A DNA stretch of 64,000 bases from Cepaea nemoralis (taxonomy: Eukaryota > Mollusca > Gastropoda > Stylommatophora > Helicidae): assembly GCA_014155875.1 (NCBI GenBank), contig JACEFZ010026849.1, positions 233,501 to 297,500 on the forward strand, given 5' to 3'. The notes below the pieces were generated by a model that searched no databases, had not been told where the DNA came from, and worked only from the letters and a program-made list of their open reading frames with translations. Every line of letters begins with the position of its first letter. Position 1 is the first letter of the stretch. The translations under genes were made by a program, and so were the position numbers. This document shows positions 33,416-46,547 of the stretch, piece after piece.

Positions 33416-34123
33416 AATGTAAATATTATGTTTAGAATAATAGGAGATCTTCACACGTGCGGAGACCTCCTGGCTGCACTCGGTTGTTTATTTAGGTGGC
33501 CCTATTTATAAATTTTGCGAACCTTATTATGAGATATATTCTATTACCAAATGAAGCCGTCTGCCGCGACTCTACAAGAGTATGGAGTAGCATATCCCTT
33601 ATAACCTGGTAAAAAATGTATAGGATGCTGGGATGTTGTGTTGGTGTGCCTATAACAGCCCAGTAAAGCCATGTTCCCGCCACTTTGGCCTTGGAAACAA
33701 CTTAGGCCGAAGAGATGCTGATGTCTAATTTTCAGCAGAGGGTTTGAACTTAAACCCCTGAGCCACTACCAAGTGGATAGGCACGGCCGAGCGTAGCCAC
33801 TGTTTTTCCAGACCGCAGTTGAGAGGGTAGACAGGCCCTGTGAAGATCCAAAAGATCCAAGAGGATCTTGTTTGTGGATTGACGATTATCTGCTGTGGGG
33901 TGAGTTTTGAACGAACCTTCATAATTTAAATAGGAATATAGGAATATAATAGATATGTCTGTGCCTGAGAACAATAATGGAGGGATATATGCCTGGGAAG
34001 AGAGGAAGAGGAACGCCAAAGAGAAGATGAGTGCAGGATGTGGCTGATTATCTCCAGATGGATGTATCTGAAGTGGGAAATCTTGCTTATGATCGAGAGG
34101 TTTTCCGGAAGGTTGTTATGGGA

Positions 34124-37100
34124 AGGTTGTCATATATGTATACTTTAATATACTGCAGTATTATTAGCGATTTCGCTGCTAACGGAGGACGCCTTTTTTT
34201 GGAAAATTCAAGGTCATCGGATCCGCGGACCGTTTCCTGTGGCCCGTGAGTGCAGTATACGAAAATAACCCTGTCATGTTTCCTATTGGATAAATACGAA
34301 AATGTTTTTATGAAAATCGCGAATTACAACTTTAACGAGGGGTCAAAAGATTATTCTTCAGTCCTGCATGCTTGAAAGCTATTGTAAGTGAATTGTTTGA
34401 AGAATATTTTCCACTGTTTGACAAAGTTAAGGAAGTTTATAGTTTGGCTTGTTTATTGTCAAAGATAAGCTAATTTAACCTGCATTTTTTAGCTGCGCAC
34501 TGCGCATTCAATTTTACATATAAATGTTGAGTTTCAACAATATTCGTTATGCAGAAGACATAGAATAAAAAAATTTTGTGAGCACGGTGGTGGTGTGTAC
34601 TCTTATTAAATTCATAATGTCGGAAATGCGGCATATTGGATTGGTGTCTGCTTTTTTTAATAAACAAGAAGATTTACAATCATCAAGTTAAACAAAATAT
34701 CAATATACGTTTAAATTCTATTACATATTTATTTTGTTGCTTTACATTTATTGTATTTATTGTTCATCTTGCTACATGACTTAAAATTTATGAAAGTCAA
34801 GTCAGTTTTCAAACTTGTCCATCGTCCATTGCTAAAATTTAATTGACTGGTTCAGTTTTATTTGTATTGATAAATGTCTTATCAAGAGAATTATACTTTA
34901 TTGTGCATTTATAAATGATGTGTCCATTTTTGCACACAACTATAGAGGTTCTAGCAAGATTCGTTATGCAGAGGTGTGGAGAAAAAAAATATATTGTGAG
35001 ACCACCTGGTTACATCTTTACAATCGGGAAAATTCACAATGGCGGCATTCCAGCATATAATATCACACTAGTGTCTGTTTTTATTGAAACACTGGAGATG
35101 TAGAATCATAATATACAAAATATCAAATAATTTCTACAGATAATTTGTGTTGTTGATTTAATAATTTTTATTCATGTGACGTGGCGGAACCATTGTTGAT
35201 TTGTCTGCCCACAGTTTGCAAGATGTCAACCAGAAGTTATAAAAGTGGAGCTCAAAAGAGGAAAAAGAAGCAGAGAGCTGAAGAAGAGCTTAGCAAGATA
35301 ACAAAATTAGATAGTTTCTTAACAAAGATAGACAAGGTTCCTGATGAACCAAAAGCCTCTACCACAGTGAGTCAGTCACAGGATATTCACCCTATTCCTG
35401 ATACAGAGCCTGGTACATCTAGTTGTATAGAATCTACTTCAACGAATGAAGCAACAAATATTCAGATTAATAAACCAGAGAGTAGTACAAGCACAGAAGA
35501 TTCAGCATCAAAAAACAAACAGAATGATGTTAGGGTATGGGGTGATTTAAGTAAAGACGAGATTTTATACTGGATAGAAAAAGGTCCGTCAGAATGTCAG
35601 CACTCAAATGGTTCATTTGAAAAATCCAAGAAGCTTTTTGCAAACCAAGACAGATATTGCTCGAAAAGCTTGTTCTATCCCAAACGAGCTAATGGTGAAA
35701 AATATTACACAGAATGGTTAGTATATTCGCCAGCATCTGGTCGTGTATACTGTTTCGTGTGTAAACTCTTTTCAAATTCTTCTACACCATTATCATCCGA
35801 TGGATTTTGTGATTGGCGCAACACCTATTTAGTTCAAAGTCATGAAAACTCAGTAGACCATAGAACAGCTTCGGTAACATATCTTACAAGAAAACGTGGC
35901 TCAACAATTGACTGCCAGCTAGCAGAACAGATAAATAATAAACGGCAGTACTGGAAAAATGTTCTTGAACGAGTTGTGGCAGCCATAATTACTATGGCAG
36001 AGCGTGGTTTATCTTTCAGAGGAGATAAGAAAACATTTGGTTCTCCTCACAATGGCAATTTCCTTGGATTACTCGAACTTATAGCAAAATTTGATCCTTT
36101 TCTAGCAAGCCATATACAAAAATTTAGGGAATAAAGGATCAGGTGTCACATCTTATCTTTCTAAAACAATACGTGATGAATTTATCCAAATTATGGCACA
36201 TAAAGTAAGAGACTCAATCTTGGATGATTTAAGAACTGCAGGGTACTTCAGTTTATCTGTAGATTCCACTCCAGACCGGTCCCATATTGATCAGCTCACT
36301 GTTATTGTGAGGTATGTTTCACCAGATGATGGACTCCCTATTGAACGTTTTCTAACTTTCCTAGAGATGGGTAGCCACACAGGGGAAAGTATGGCTAAGA
36401 TGGTGCACAACTACCTTACAAAAATGTGCAAAATAGATTTTAGTAAGTGTCGAGGCCAGTCTTATGATAATGCTGCCAATATGACTGGCAAATACAAGGG
36501 TATGCAAGAAATAATATTGAAGATTAACAAGTATGCTATGTATATTCCATGTGCTAGGTCATTCCCTGAATCTTGTTAGTAGATCAGCAGTAGACTGTTG
36601 TTTAGAGGCAGTAAACTTTTTTGGAATTGTTCAAGAAATATATAATTTCTTTTCATCATCTATACATAGATGGGCAGTACTGTTGTCATTCTTCAAAGAT
36701 GATTCAAAAGTTCCAAAGTCTTTGTCAAAGACTAGCTGGGAAGCACATTCCAATGGCCACAAGTGCAATACTTGATAGTTATGATGGAATAATTTCTGCA
36801 TTGCATCAGCTGCATATTGATACTACAGAGAAAGGCGAAACAAGAAATCAAGCCATAACCATTTTGAATAAAATAGAGGAGTTTGAATTTATGGTATTGT
36901 TATGTTTGTGGAGGTACTTGCTAGATGATTTTCACACGACTAGTCAATCACTGCAAGACCCCCAAGTTAGTCTAGACGTATGTAGGAAATTGTATGCTTC
37001 ACTTTCGGATTTTGTTAACGGTTCCATGGATCTTTTCGATCATTTTGAAGAAGAAGCAAAGAAAAAATTGCCTGATGTTGACTACAAGAAAAGAAGATAT

Positions 37101-38027
37101 AGAAGAAGGCATATCAATGATGATGAAGATAATGCTTTAGAGAACCTTGAGCCAAGAGACAAGTTCAGAATCAAAACATGTATACCTGTGATGGATGCAT
37201 TAGAGTCAAGTCTGGCACAGAGGGCCTCAGTATACAATGATGCTGCAAACAAGTTTTCATTCTTAACAAAACTAGAAGCTACAGAAGAAGATATTCATGA
37301 AGGAGTTAGTGCTTTATGCCAAACATATCCTGAAGATGTGGACATGAATCTTGTAGGAGAAGTCAAGCATTTTCATCAATATGTTAGACATAGTCAAGCC
37401 CATAGTTCAGCGGAACAAGATAGTCTGACACATCAGGATCTGTATAGGGTAATATTTAACGATCGTGTCCAATCAGCATTCCCTAATGTAGAAGCAATTT
37501 TGAGATTGTTTCTTAGTATGATGGTTGCAAATTGCTCTGGAGAAATATCTTTTTCTCAGCTGAAGAGGATAAAAAATGAATTTAGAACAACAATGACTCA
37601 AGATAAATTATGTTCCCTCAGTCTTATGTGCATAGAAAGCGACAAACTATGCAGTTTATCATTTGATGATGTCATCAGTGACTTTGCTCTGGCAAAGGCA
37701 AGAAAGAAAATATTTTAGTTTAATATAATTCCTTAATTCTTATAACATGTTTCAAGAGATTAGATAATAAGCCTTTGTAAATTGTGCCTTTTAAAAGAAC
37801 TTTTGTTTCTTTTTACCAGAGCTTGCATTTCTAAGTTTGTTATGAATAAAAATGATTTTAAGTTAAAGATTTATTATTTCACTATCAATATACTTCTTAA
37901 TTGTATTTCAGTTTAACCCTCTAGGTATCCGAAAATCATATTTGTCACTGACATAGAATATCTGGACTTATACAGGGCCCCATATTTCAAATAGCTTAGG
38001 CCCTTATTAAGTCTAAATCCGGCCCTG
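34124..38027 (+). mobile_element. hAT-2 (ZMYM1-like hAT) inside copy C, 5' end lost
   Basis: The 3' terminus is hAT-like: the reverse complement of the last bases reads CAGGGCCGGATTTAGACTTA. No matching 5' terminus exists near 34124, where LINE-4 sequence passes directly into hAT-2 flank, and about 14 bp of LINE-4 are missing. AGGACATG follows the 3' end without a visible duplicate. Contains a long AT-rich 5' region (34124-35222) with an old internal duplication, then the transposase gene. Confidence 0.8.
35223..37718 (+). pseudogene. hAT-2 transposase, ZMYM1-like (copy C, frameshifted)
   Basis: The start MSTRSYKSGAQKRKKK at 35223 is preferred over 35181 because this basic opening is usual for ZMYM1-like hAT proteins. 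Then a TTF-type zinc finger (WLVYSPASGRVYCFVCKLF, DWRN, HENS..H) and a DUF4371-like block (ERGLSFRGDKKTFGS). Catalytic-region words follow: FSLSVDSTPDRSHIDQLTV, CRGQSYDNAANMTGKYKGM, and ANCSGEISFSQLKRIKNEF with its Glu. The C-terminal dimerisation region is KLCSLSLMCIESDKL. One frameshift after FLASHIQK (36118) is shared by all copies. Further shifts lie near 36556 and 36755. Confidence 0.88.
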
Positions 38028-38560
38028 AGGACATGCCACTGAATGAATGACCTTTGTTCCATCTTGCTGTCTGATAATTGTTGGTGTTGTGTATCAGACT
38101 ACAGTTACAGTGTTGGATGGTTATCCATGCTGTGAATGAAGATCACTGGTACTGTGTTGGATACTGCCCAAGCTGTGATGGAATATCAATGGTACTGTGA
38201 AGGATGATCATGTGTATGTTTATTCATGGGGATGCCTATTTTGTCATTGCATCTAATCATGAATTTTATATATTAGGGCATTGACATTATTAATCAAATG
38301 TTGTATCTTTATCATTACATTATTCTGATTCCCTGTACACTGACCTGAATTTCTTCAGACATCTCTAAATCGTTGTTTTTTTCTTGTTAGCCGTAGAGAT
38401 ACACAAAGGTACCTATAAACTGTATATGTACCTTTGATTAGCTGTAGCTTCACCAGTGACCCCTAGTCCTCTGCTTTTCTTGTGTTTCAATAGGATTTTA
38501 ATTATGTTTCTAATGTAGTGTCTTTTTCATTTTCAGATCCCGTGTACTTCACCCTTAATT

Positions 38561-40215
38561 ATGGCTAGTAGGAAAAGAAAAGTGGACGCCGAGTGAGGAG
38601 TAAAGTACTTCTTTGTGGAAACAAAGGACCAGAAACCAGCTGCGTAATATGCAGCGAAAGTGTTGCCGTTTTGAAAGAGTACAATCTTCGGAAACAAAAC
38701 ATCCATCAACATATTAAAAGTTTTCTGGAAAATTACGCTCTAGGAAATATGAGATCATTAAACGTGGTTTTGAAACGCAAAGAAATCTCTTCACGAGAAT
38801 ATTTGCTGAAAATGAATCTGTCACTCGTACAAGTTACAAAACAGTGCATAAGATGGCAGAACGAGGAAACCCGTTTACTGATGGCACCGTCATTAAAGAG
38901 TGTGTGTGATCGAAGCAGCAAATGACTTGTGTCCTGAGAAAGCCGATTTGTTTGGAACTATCAGCCTTTCGGCAAGTTCAGTTGTGCGGAGAACAGAAGA
39001 ACTTGGAGAGAACATAGTGCTACAGATACACGAGAAAGCTAGGAACTTGAAGTATTCTCTGGCACTGGATGAGTCTATTGATCTCTCGAGAATGTCACAA
39101 CTTCTCGTGTTCATTTGTGGTGTCAATTTGGTCTTTCAGATACCGGAAGAGTTGGCGTCCGTTTGCAGCATGCATGGAACAACAGCTGGGAAAGTCATTT
39201 TCGTGGAAGTGCAAACAATTTTCCAAGACTATAACCTTCGGTGGAATCAGCTTCGATGTGTTACAGTTGATGAGGGAAAAAAACATGACTGGAGTGAGGA
39301 AGGGTCTGTTGGGGCAGATCAAGACTCATTTGGAAGATTTGCAAATTCCGGGCGCTCTGTTTATACACTGCATCGTACATCAGCAAGTAATCTGTGGGAA
39401 AGATTTAGATATTTCTTGTGTACTGAAACCAGTAGTTTCTGCTGTGAACTTTATTCGGGAACATGCACTCATTCACCGTCAGTCCAAGGCTTTTCTTGAA
39501 GAAATTGATTCTGAATTCTTTATCACATATCAGTCAGGTGGCTCAGCTGCGGTAAAGTTCTGTTTCGTTTTTACAAGCTCCGAAACGTAATAGATGTTTT
39601 CCTCACTGAAAACGATCAAGCTGATTCACAGCTGTCAGATCCTACCAGGCTGTCAAAGTTGTCCATTTTGGTTGATATGAATGAACTGAACTTGAAACTT
39701 CAGGGAAAGTATTACCACGCCTGTGATCTCTACAGAACCATCAAAGGATTTCGAAGAAAGCTGTCATTGTTGGAAGCACAACTGGAAGGAGAAAACCTTT
39801 CTCATTTTCACTGTTTCAAAGAGTTTGGAGAGATTTTCAGATCTTGACAGATTTGAGAGTGACATCCTTCTGTTCCAGAATCCGTTTGATTGTAACCTTA
39901 ATGGTGTGCCAGTTGAATTACAGTTGGAGCTCATTGAGAAGGAAGTACCGCTGCTTATCTGATGTTGAGTTTCCGAAACTTAAGAAATTTGCCGCTGGTA
40001 TGACATCATTGTTTGGAACAACAAATGTCTGTGAGCTAACATTTTCAAAAAGGAAGTCTGTGAAGTCACCACATCGAATGAGATTGACTGATGAACATTT
40101 GAAAGCAATTCTCTTGATTGGATGCAGCAATTCCAAACCAAACATTGATGGTATTTTGAAAGCCACACGTCAGTTTCACAAAACTCACTATCCTCTTTTG
40201 CTGCTTAGTTTGTGA
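38561..40215 (+). pseudogene. hAT-1 transposase, copy C (broken)
   Basis: Same gene as copies A and B, with the same early TGA. A ~10-bp deletion at about 38690 removes one zinc-finger His and shifts the frame. An extra A near 39281 interrupts VTVDEGK. The TAG before YSLALDES in A and B is absent here (NLKYSLALDES), so that lesion arose only in the A/B lineage. The C-terminal dimerisation frame (39844-40215) is open. Confidence 0.87.
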
Positions 40216-40432
40216 GATTCGGATATGTGCACAATATGTCTGATGTAACTATCTTTTTGCTAACGTCGCCTTCTTTGATAACTTTGTTTAGTAAATACAT
40301 ATAAATATGTTGGTTGTCTTTGTTTGTTTGTTTGTTTGTGTGCATTACACACCCTTTCCATGATTAACTTAGTTTTTCGTCTTTTTTTCCCAGAGCTTTC
40401 GTTATAGTTTAAAATTATTGTTAAAGTTAGTT

Positions 40433-40680
40433 GTATATCCTTTACAGGACGTTTTCAGTCAACACCAGCATTATTTGCTGTTGTTGATGTCTTGGCAAGT
40501 TTATGTTCAGTAGTTTACCACTGCTTTTCGAACGACCAGCACCCATATCATAGCGTAAAAACCAGCGCAACGTTGTCTACTGCCAAATCGCTCGCAGCTG
40601 TATTTCGAACGTGGGTATACGGGATTACGAACCGCGTCCGTAAGGCCTTCGCCACGGAGACGGCGCAAGTATTGTACAGA
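40433..40680 (-). mobile_element. SINE-1 in hAT-1 copy C
   Basis: Same insertion as at 19407-19655, with one shared substitution (GTATATCC) linking copies C, C' and D. Confidence 0.7.
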
Positions 40681-40753
40681 ATGAGTATCCGGCCCGCGCT
40701 CGTCATTCTGTCAGTTATCTGGCCCGCCGTGAAAAAAAGTTTGGTGACCCCTG

Positions 40754-41182
40754 CTCTAAGGCATTGATCATTTCTACTGTGGTGTTATTTGTACCCGGGG
40801 TCTTGCCAGTTTTCATATGGTTAAGAGCATTCTGAACTTCCATCTTCAACATTGATGGTCATTCATTATTATTCTGATGATCATATTGTTCTTCTCTTGT
40901 ATCATCATAAAGGTCTTTCACATAATCTGACCACGCATGTAAAATCTGATTGTTTTCTATTATGATTTTGCCATCTTTGGTTTTTAGGCAACCCGTTGAT
41001 GTGTGTGTTCTTTTGGTAGTGATGTCATTAATTCTTTTTGTGCATTATTAGATCCGTGTTGTTTTGGTGCTCAATGTCCTTGCATTTTCCTCATCATGTT
41101 TCGTGGTGCCTCTTTGCATAGCTTCCTAATTTTTCAAAAAATTCTTTCTTCTCCTTCCTTGTTTATTTTGTATTTCTTCTTG
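40754..41182 (-). mobile_element. LINE-1 fragment truncated at a duplication junction
   Basis: Follows hAT-1 copy C as in the other spacers but stops at about 41182 and joins the middle of hAT-2. From about 41035 the sequence becomes noisy, with many substitutions and indels against the 47.3-47.7 kb copy. Confidence 0.8.
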
Positions 41183-41199
41183 CACCCTCTTATCCTCCC

Positions 41200-43825
41200 G
41201 ATACAGAGCCTGGTACATCTAGTTGTATAGAATCTACTTCAACGAATGAAGCAACAAATATTCAGATTAATAAACCAGAGAGTAGTACAAGCACAGAAGA
41301 TTCAGCATCAAAAAACAAACAGAATGATGTTAGGGTATGGGGTGATTTAAGTAAAGACGAGATTTTATACTGGATAGAAAAAGGTCCGTCAGAATGTCAG
41401 CACTCAAATGGTTCATTTGAAAAATCCAAGAAGCTTTTTGCAAACCAAGACAGATATTGCTCGAAAAGCTTGTTCTATCCCAAACGAGCTAATGGTGAAA
41501 ATTATTACAGAGAATGGTTAGTATATTCGCCAGCATCTGGTCGTGTATACTGTTTCGTGTGTAAACTCTTTTCAAATTCTTCTACACCATTATCATCCGA
41601 TGGATTTTGTGATTGGCGCAACACCTATTTAGTTCAAAGTCATGAAAACTCATGTAGACCATAGAACAGCTTCGGTAACATATCTTACAAGAAAACGTGG
41701 CTCAACAATTGACTGCCAGCTAGCAGAACAGATAAATAATAAACGGCAGTACTGGAAAAATGTTCTTGAACGAGTTGTGGCAGCCATAATTACTATGGCA
41801 GAGCGTGGTTTATCTTTCAGAGGAGATAAGAAAACATTTGGTTCTCCTCACAATGGCAATTTCCTTGGATTACTCGAACTTATAGCAAAATTTGATCCTT
41901 TTCTAGCAAGCCATATACAAAAATTTAGGGAATAAAGGATCAGGTGTCACATCTTATCTTTCTAAAACAAATACGTGATGAATTTATCCAAATTATGGCA
42001 CATAAAGTAAGAGACTCAATCTTGGATGATTTAAGAACTGCAGGGTACTCAGTTTATCTGTAGATTCCACTCCAGACCGGTCCCATATTGATCAGCTCAC
42101 TGTTATTGTGAGGTATGTTTCACCAGATGATGGACTCCCTATTGAACGTTTTCTAACTTTCCTAGAGATGGGTAGCCACACAGGGGAAAGTATGGCTAAG
42201 ATGGTGCACAACTACCTTACAAAATGTGCAAAATAGATTTTAGTAAGTGTCGAGGCCAGTCTTATGATAATGCTGCCAATATGACTGGCAAATACAAGGG
42301 TATGCAAGAAATAATTTTGAAGATTAACAAGTCTGCTGTGTATATTCCATGTGCTAGTCATTCCCTGAATCTTGTTAGTAGATCAGCAGTAGACTGTTGT
42401 TTAGAGGCAGTAAACTTTTTTGGAATTGTTCAAGAAATATATAATTTCTTTTCATCATCTATACATAGATGGGCAGTACTGTTGTCATTCTTCAAAGATG
42501 ATTCAAAAGTTCCAAAGTCTTTGTCAAAGACTAGCTGGGAAGCACATCCAATGGCCACAAGTGCAATACTTGATAGTTATGATGGAATAATTTCTGCATT
42601 GCATCAGCTGCATATTGATACTACAGAGAAAGGCGAAACAAGAAATCAAGCCATAACCATTTTGAATAAAATAGAGGAGTTTGAATTTATGGTATTGTTA
42701 TGTTTGTGGAGGTACTTGCTAGATGATTTTCACACGACTAGTCAATCACTGCAAGACCCCCAAGTTAGTCTAGACGTATGTAGGAAATTGTATGCTTCAC
42801 TTTCGGATTTTGTTAACGGTTCCATGGATCTTTTCGATCATTTTGAAGAAGAAGCAAAGAAAAAATTGCCTGATGTTGACTACAAGAAAAGAAGATATAG
42901 AAGAAGGCATATCAATGATGATGAAGATAATGCTTTAGAGAACCTTGAGCCAAGAGACAAGTTCAGAATCAAAACATGTATACCTGTGATGGATGCATTA
43001 GAGTCAAGTCTGGCACAGAGGGCCTCAGTATACAATGATGCTGCAAACAAGTTTTCATTCTTAACAAAACTAGAAGCTACAGAAGAAGATATTCATGAAG
43101 GAGTTAGTGCTTTATGCCAAACATATCCTGAAGATGTGGACATGAATCTTGTAGGAGAAGTCAAGCATTTTCATCAATATGTTAGACATAGTCAAGCCCA
43201 TAGTTCAGCGGAACAAGATAGTCTGACACATCAGGATCTGTATAGGGTAATATTTAACGATCGTGTCCAATCAGCATTCCCTAATGTAGAAGCAATTTTG
43301 AGATTGTTTCTTAGTATGATGGTTGCAAATTGCTCTGGAGAAATATCTTTTTCTCAGCTGAAGAGGATAAAAAATGAATTTAGAACAACAATGACTCAAG
43401 ATAAATTATGTTCCCTCAGTCTTATGTGCATAGAAAGCGACAAACTATGCAGTTTATCATTTGATGATGTCATCAGTGACTTTGCTCTGGCAAAGGCAAG
43501 AAAGAAAATATTTTAGTTTAATATAATTCCTTAATTCTTATAACATGTTTCAAGAGATTAGATAATAAGCCTTTGTAAATTGTGCCTTTTAAAAGAACTT
43601 TTGTTTCTTTTTACCAGAGCTTGCATTTCTAAGTTTGTTATGAATAAAAATGATTTTAAGTTAAAGATTTATTATTTCACTATCAATATACTTCTTAATT
43701 GTATTTCAGTTTAACCCTCTAGGTATCCGAAAATCATATTTGTCACTGACATAGAATATCTGGACTTATACAGGGCCCCATATTTCAAATAGCTTAGGCC
43801 CTTATTAAGTCTAAATCCGGCCCTG
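41200..43825 (+). pseudogene. hAT-2, partial copy in 5.8-kb duplication (C')
   Basis: Starts at GATACAGAGCCTGGTACATC (matching 35400), so it lacks the start codon and 5' region but keeps the zinc finger, catalytic region and dimerisation region. Its own frameshifts lie near 41650 (ACTCATGTAGACC), 42046, 42220 and 42555. Residues from 42224 to 43516 form one 430-residue frame, longer than in copy C. Ends at the hAT-2 3' terminus near 43825. Confidence 0.85.
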
Positions 43826-44359
43826 AGGACATGCCACTGAATGAATGACCTTTGTTCCATCTTGCTGTCTGATAATTGTTGGTGTTGTGTATCAGACTAC
43901 AGTTACAGTGTTGGATGGTTATCCATGCTGTGAATGAAGATCACTGGTACTGTGTTGGATACTGCCCAAGCTGTGATGGAATATCAATGGTACTGTGAAG
44001 GATGATCATGTGTATGTTTATTCATGGGGATGCCTATTTTGTCATTGCATCTAATCATGAATTTTATATATTAGGGCATTGACATTATTAATCAAATGTT
44101 GTATCTTTATCATTACATTATTCTGATTCCCTGTACACTGACCTGAATTTCTTCAGACATCTCTAAATCGTTGTTTTTTTCTTGTTAGCCGTAGAGATAC
44201 ACAAAGGTACCTATAAACTGTATATGTACCTTTGATTAGCTGTAGCTTCACCAGTGACCCCTAGTCCTCTGCTTTTCTTGTGTTTCAATAGGATTTTAAT
44301 TATGTTTCTAATGTAAGTGTCTTTTTCATTTTCAGATCCCGTGTACTTCACCCTTAATT

Positions 44360-46015
44360 ATGGCTAGTAGGAAAAGAAAAGTGGACGCCGAGTGAGGAGT
44401 AAAGTACTTCTTTGTGGAAACAAAGGACCAGAAAACCAGCTGCGTAATATGCAGCGAAAGTGTTGCCGTTTTGAAAGAGTACAATCTTCGGAAACAAAAC
44501 ATCCATCAACATATTAAAAGTTTTCTGGAAAATTACGCTCTAGGAAATATGAGATCATTAAACGTGGTTTTGAAACGCAAAGAAATCTCTTCACGAGAAT
44601 ATTTGCTGAAAATGAATCTGTCACTCGTACAAGTTACAAAACAGTGCATAAGATGGCAGAACGAGGAAACCCGTTTACTGATGGCACCGTCATTAAAGAG
44701 TGTGTGTGATCGAAGCAGCAAATGACTTGTGTCCTGAGAAAGCCGATTTGTTTGGAACTATCAGCCTTTCGGCAAGTTCAGTTGTGCGGAGAACAGAAGA
44801 ACTTGGAGAGAACATAGTGCTACAGATACACGAGAAAGCTAGGAACTTGAAGTATTCTCTGGCACTGGATGAGTCTATTGATCTCTCGAGAATGTCACAA
44901 CTTCTCGTGTTCATTTGTGGTGTCAATTTGGTCTTTCAGATACCGGAAGAGTTGGCGTCCGTTTGCAGCATGCATGGAACAACAGCTGGGAAAGTCATTT
45001 TCGTGGAAGTGCAAACAATTTTCCAAGACTATAACCTTCGGTGGAATCAGCTTCGATGTGTTACAGTTGATGAGGGAAAAAAACATGACTGGAGTGAGGA
45101 AGGGTCTGTTGGGGCAGATCAGGACTCATTTGGAAGATTTGCAAATTCCGGGCGCTCTGTTTATACACTGCATCGTACATCAGCAAGTAATCTGTGGGAA
45201 AGATTTAGATATTTCTTGTGTACTGAAACCAGTAGTTTCTGCTGTGAACTTTATTCGGGAACATGCACTCATTCACCGTCAGTCCAAGGCTTTTCTTGAA
45301 GAAATTGATTCTGAATTCTTTATCACATATCCGTCAGGTGGCTCAGCTGCGGTAAAGTTCTGTTTCGTTTTTACAAGCTCCGAAACGTAATAGATGTTTT
45401 CTTCACTGAAAACGATCAAGCTGATTCACAGCTGTCAGATCCTACCAGGCTGTCAAAGTTGTCCATTTTGGTCGATATGAATGAACTGAACTTGAAACTT
45501 CAGGGAAAGTATTACCACGCCTGTGATCTCTACAGAACCATCAAAGGATTTCGAAGAAAGCTGTCATTCTTGGAAGCACAACTGGAAGGAGAAAACCTTT
45601 CTCATTTTCACTGTTTCAAAGAGTTTGGAGAGATTTTCAGATCTTGACAGATTTGAGAGTGACATCCTTCTGTTCCAGAATCCGTTTGATTGTAACCTTA
45701 ATAGTGTGCCAGTTGAATTACAGTTGGAGCTCATTGAGAAGGAAGTACCGCTGCTTATCTGATGTTGAGTTTCCGAAACTTAAGAAATTTGCCGCTGGTA
45801 TGACATCATTGTTTGGAACAACAAATGTCTGTGAGCTAACATTTTCAAAAAGGAAGTCTGTGAAGTCACCACATCGAATGAGATTGACTGATGAACATTT
45901 GAAAGCAATTCTCTTGATTGGATGCAGCAATTCCAAACCAAACATTGATGGTATTTTGAAAGCCACACGTCAGTTTCACAAAACTCACTATCCTCTTTTG
46001 CTGCTTAGTTTGTGA
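44360..46015 (+). pseudogene. hAT-1 transposase, copy C' (broken)
   Basis: Nearly identical to copy C, with the same 10-bp zinc-finger deletion and the same extra A in VTVDEGKK. Differs by a few substitutions (for example CAGTCAGG to CCGTCAGG near 45332, and ATGGTGTG to ATAGTGTG near 45703). Non-functional. Confidence 0.87.
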
Positions 46016-46228
46016 GATTCGGATATGTGCACAATATGTCTGATGTAACTTTTTGCTAACGTCGCCTTCTTTGATAACTTTGTTTAGTAAATACATATAA
46101 ATATGTTGGTTGTCTTTGTTTGTTTGTTTGTTTGTGTGCATTACACACCCTTTCCATGATTAACTTAGTTTTTCGTCTTTTTTTCCCAGAGCTTTCGTTA
46201 TAGTTTAAAATTATTGTTAAAGTTAGTT

Positions 46229-46480
46229 GTATATCCTTTACAGGACGTTTTCAGTCAACACCAGCATTATTTGCTGTTGTTGATGTCTTGGCACGTTTAT
46301 GTTCAGTAGTTTACCACTGCTTTTCGAACGACCAGCACCCATATCATAGCGTAAAAACCAGCGCAACGTTGTCTACTGCCAAATCGCTCGCAGCTGTATT
46401 TCGAACGTGGGTATACGGGATTACGAACCGCGTCCGTAAGGCCTTCGCCACGGAGACGGCGCAAGTATTGTACAGAATGA
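46229..46480 (-). mobile_element. SINE-1 in hAT-1 copy C'
   Basis: Duplicate of the 40433-40680 SINE-1. Confidence 0.7.
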
Positions 46481-46547
46481 GTATCCGGCCCGCGCTCGTC
46501 ATTCTGTCAGTTATCTGGCCCGCCGTGAAAAAAAGTTTGGTGACCCC

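Larger units (their letters stand above)
31836..40753 (+). mobile_element. hAT-1 copy C, with LINE-2 and hAT-2 inside
   Basis: 5' terminus CAGGGGTCACCAAACT at 31836 (palindrome at 31859-31878) and 3' terminus ending at 40753. Interrupted by LINE-2 (31973-33415) and hAT-2 (34124-38027), the latter splitting the internal LINE-4 tail (33980-34123, resuming at 38028). Left flank CCTTAGAC, right flank CTCTAAGG. Without its insertions the backbone is about 3.6 kb, as in A and B. Confidence 0.88.
35400..41199. repeat. 5.8-kb tandem duplication, unit 1
   Basis: Duplicated at 41200-47695 with an offset of about 5800 bp (37718 to 43516; 39590 to 45390; 40215 to 46015). The head-to-tail junction at 41183-41200 joins LINE-1 to the interior of hAT-2. 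The second unit is longer because of a 691-bp LTR-like insertion. Confidence 0.88.
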
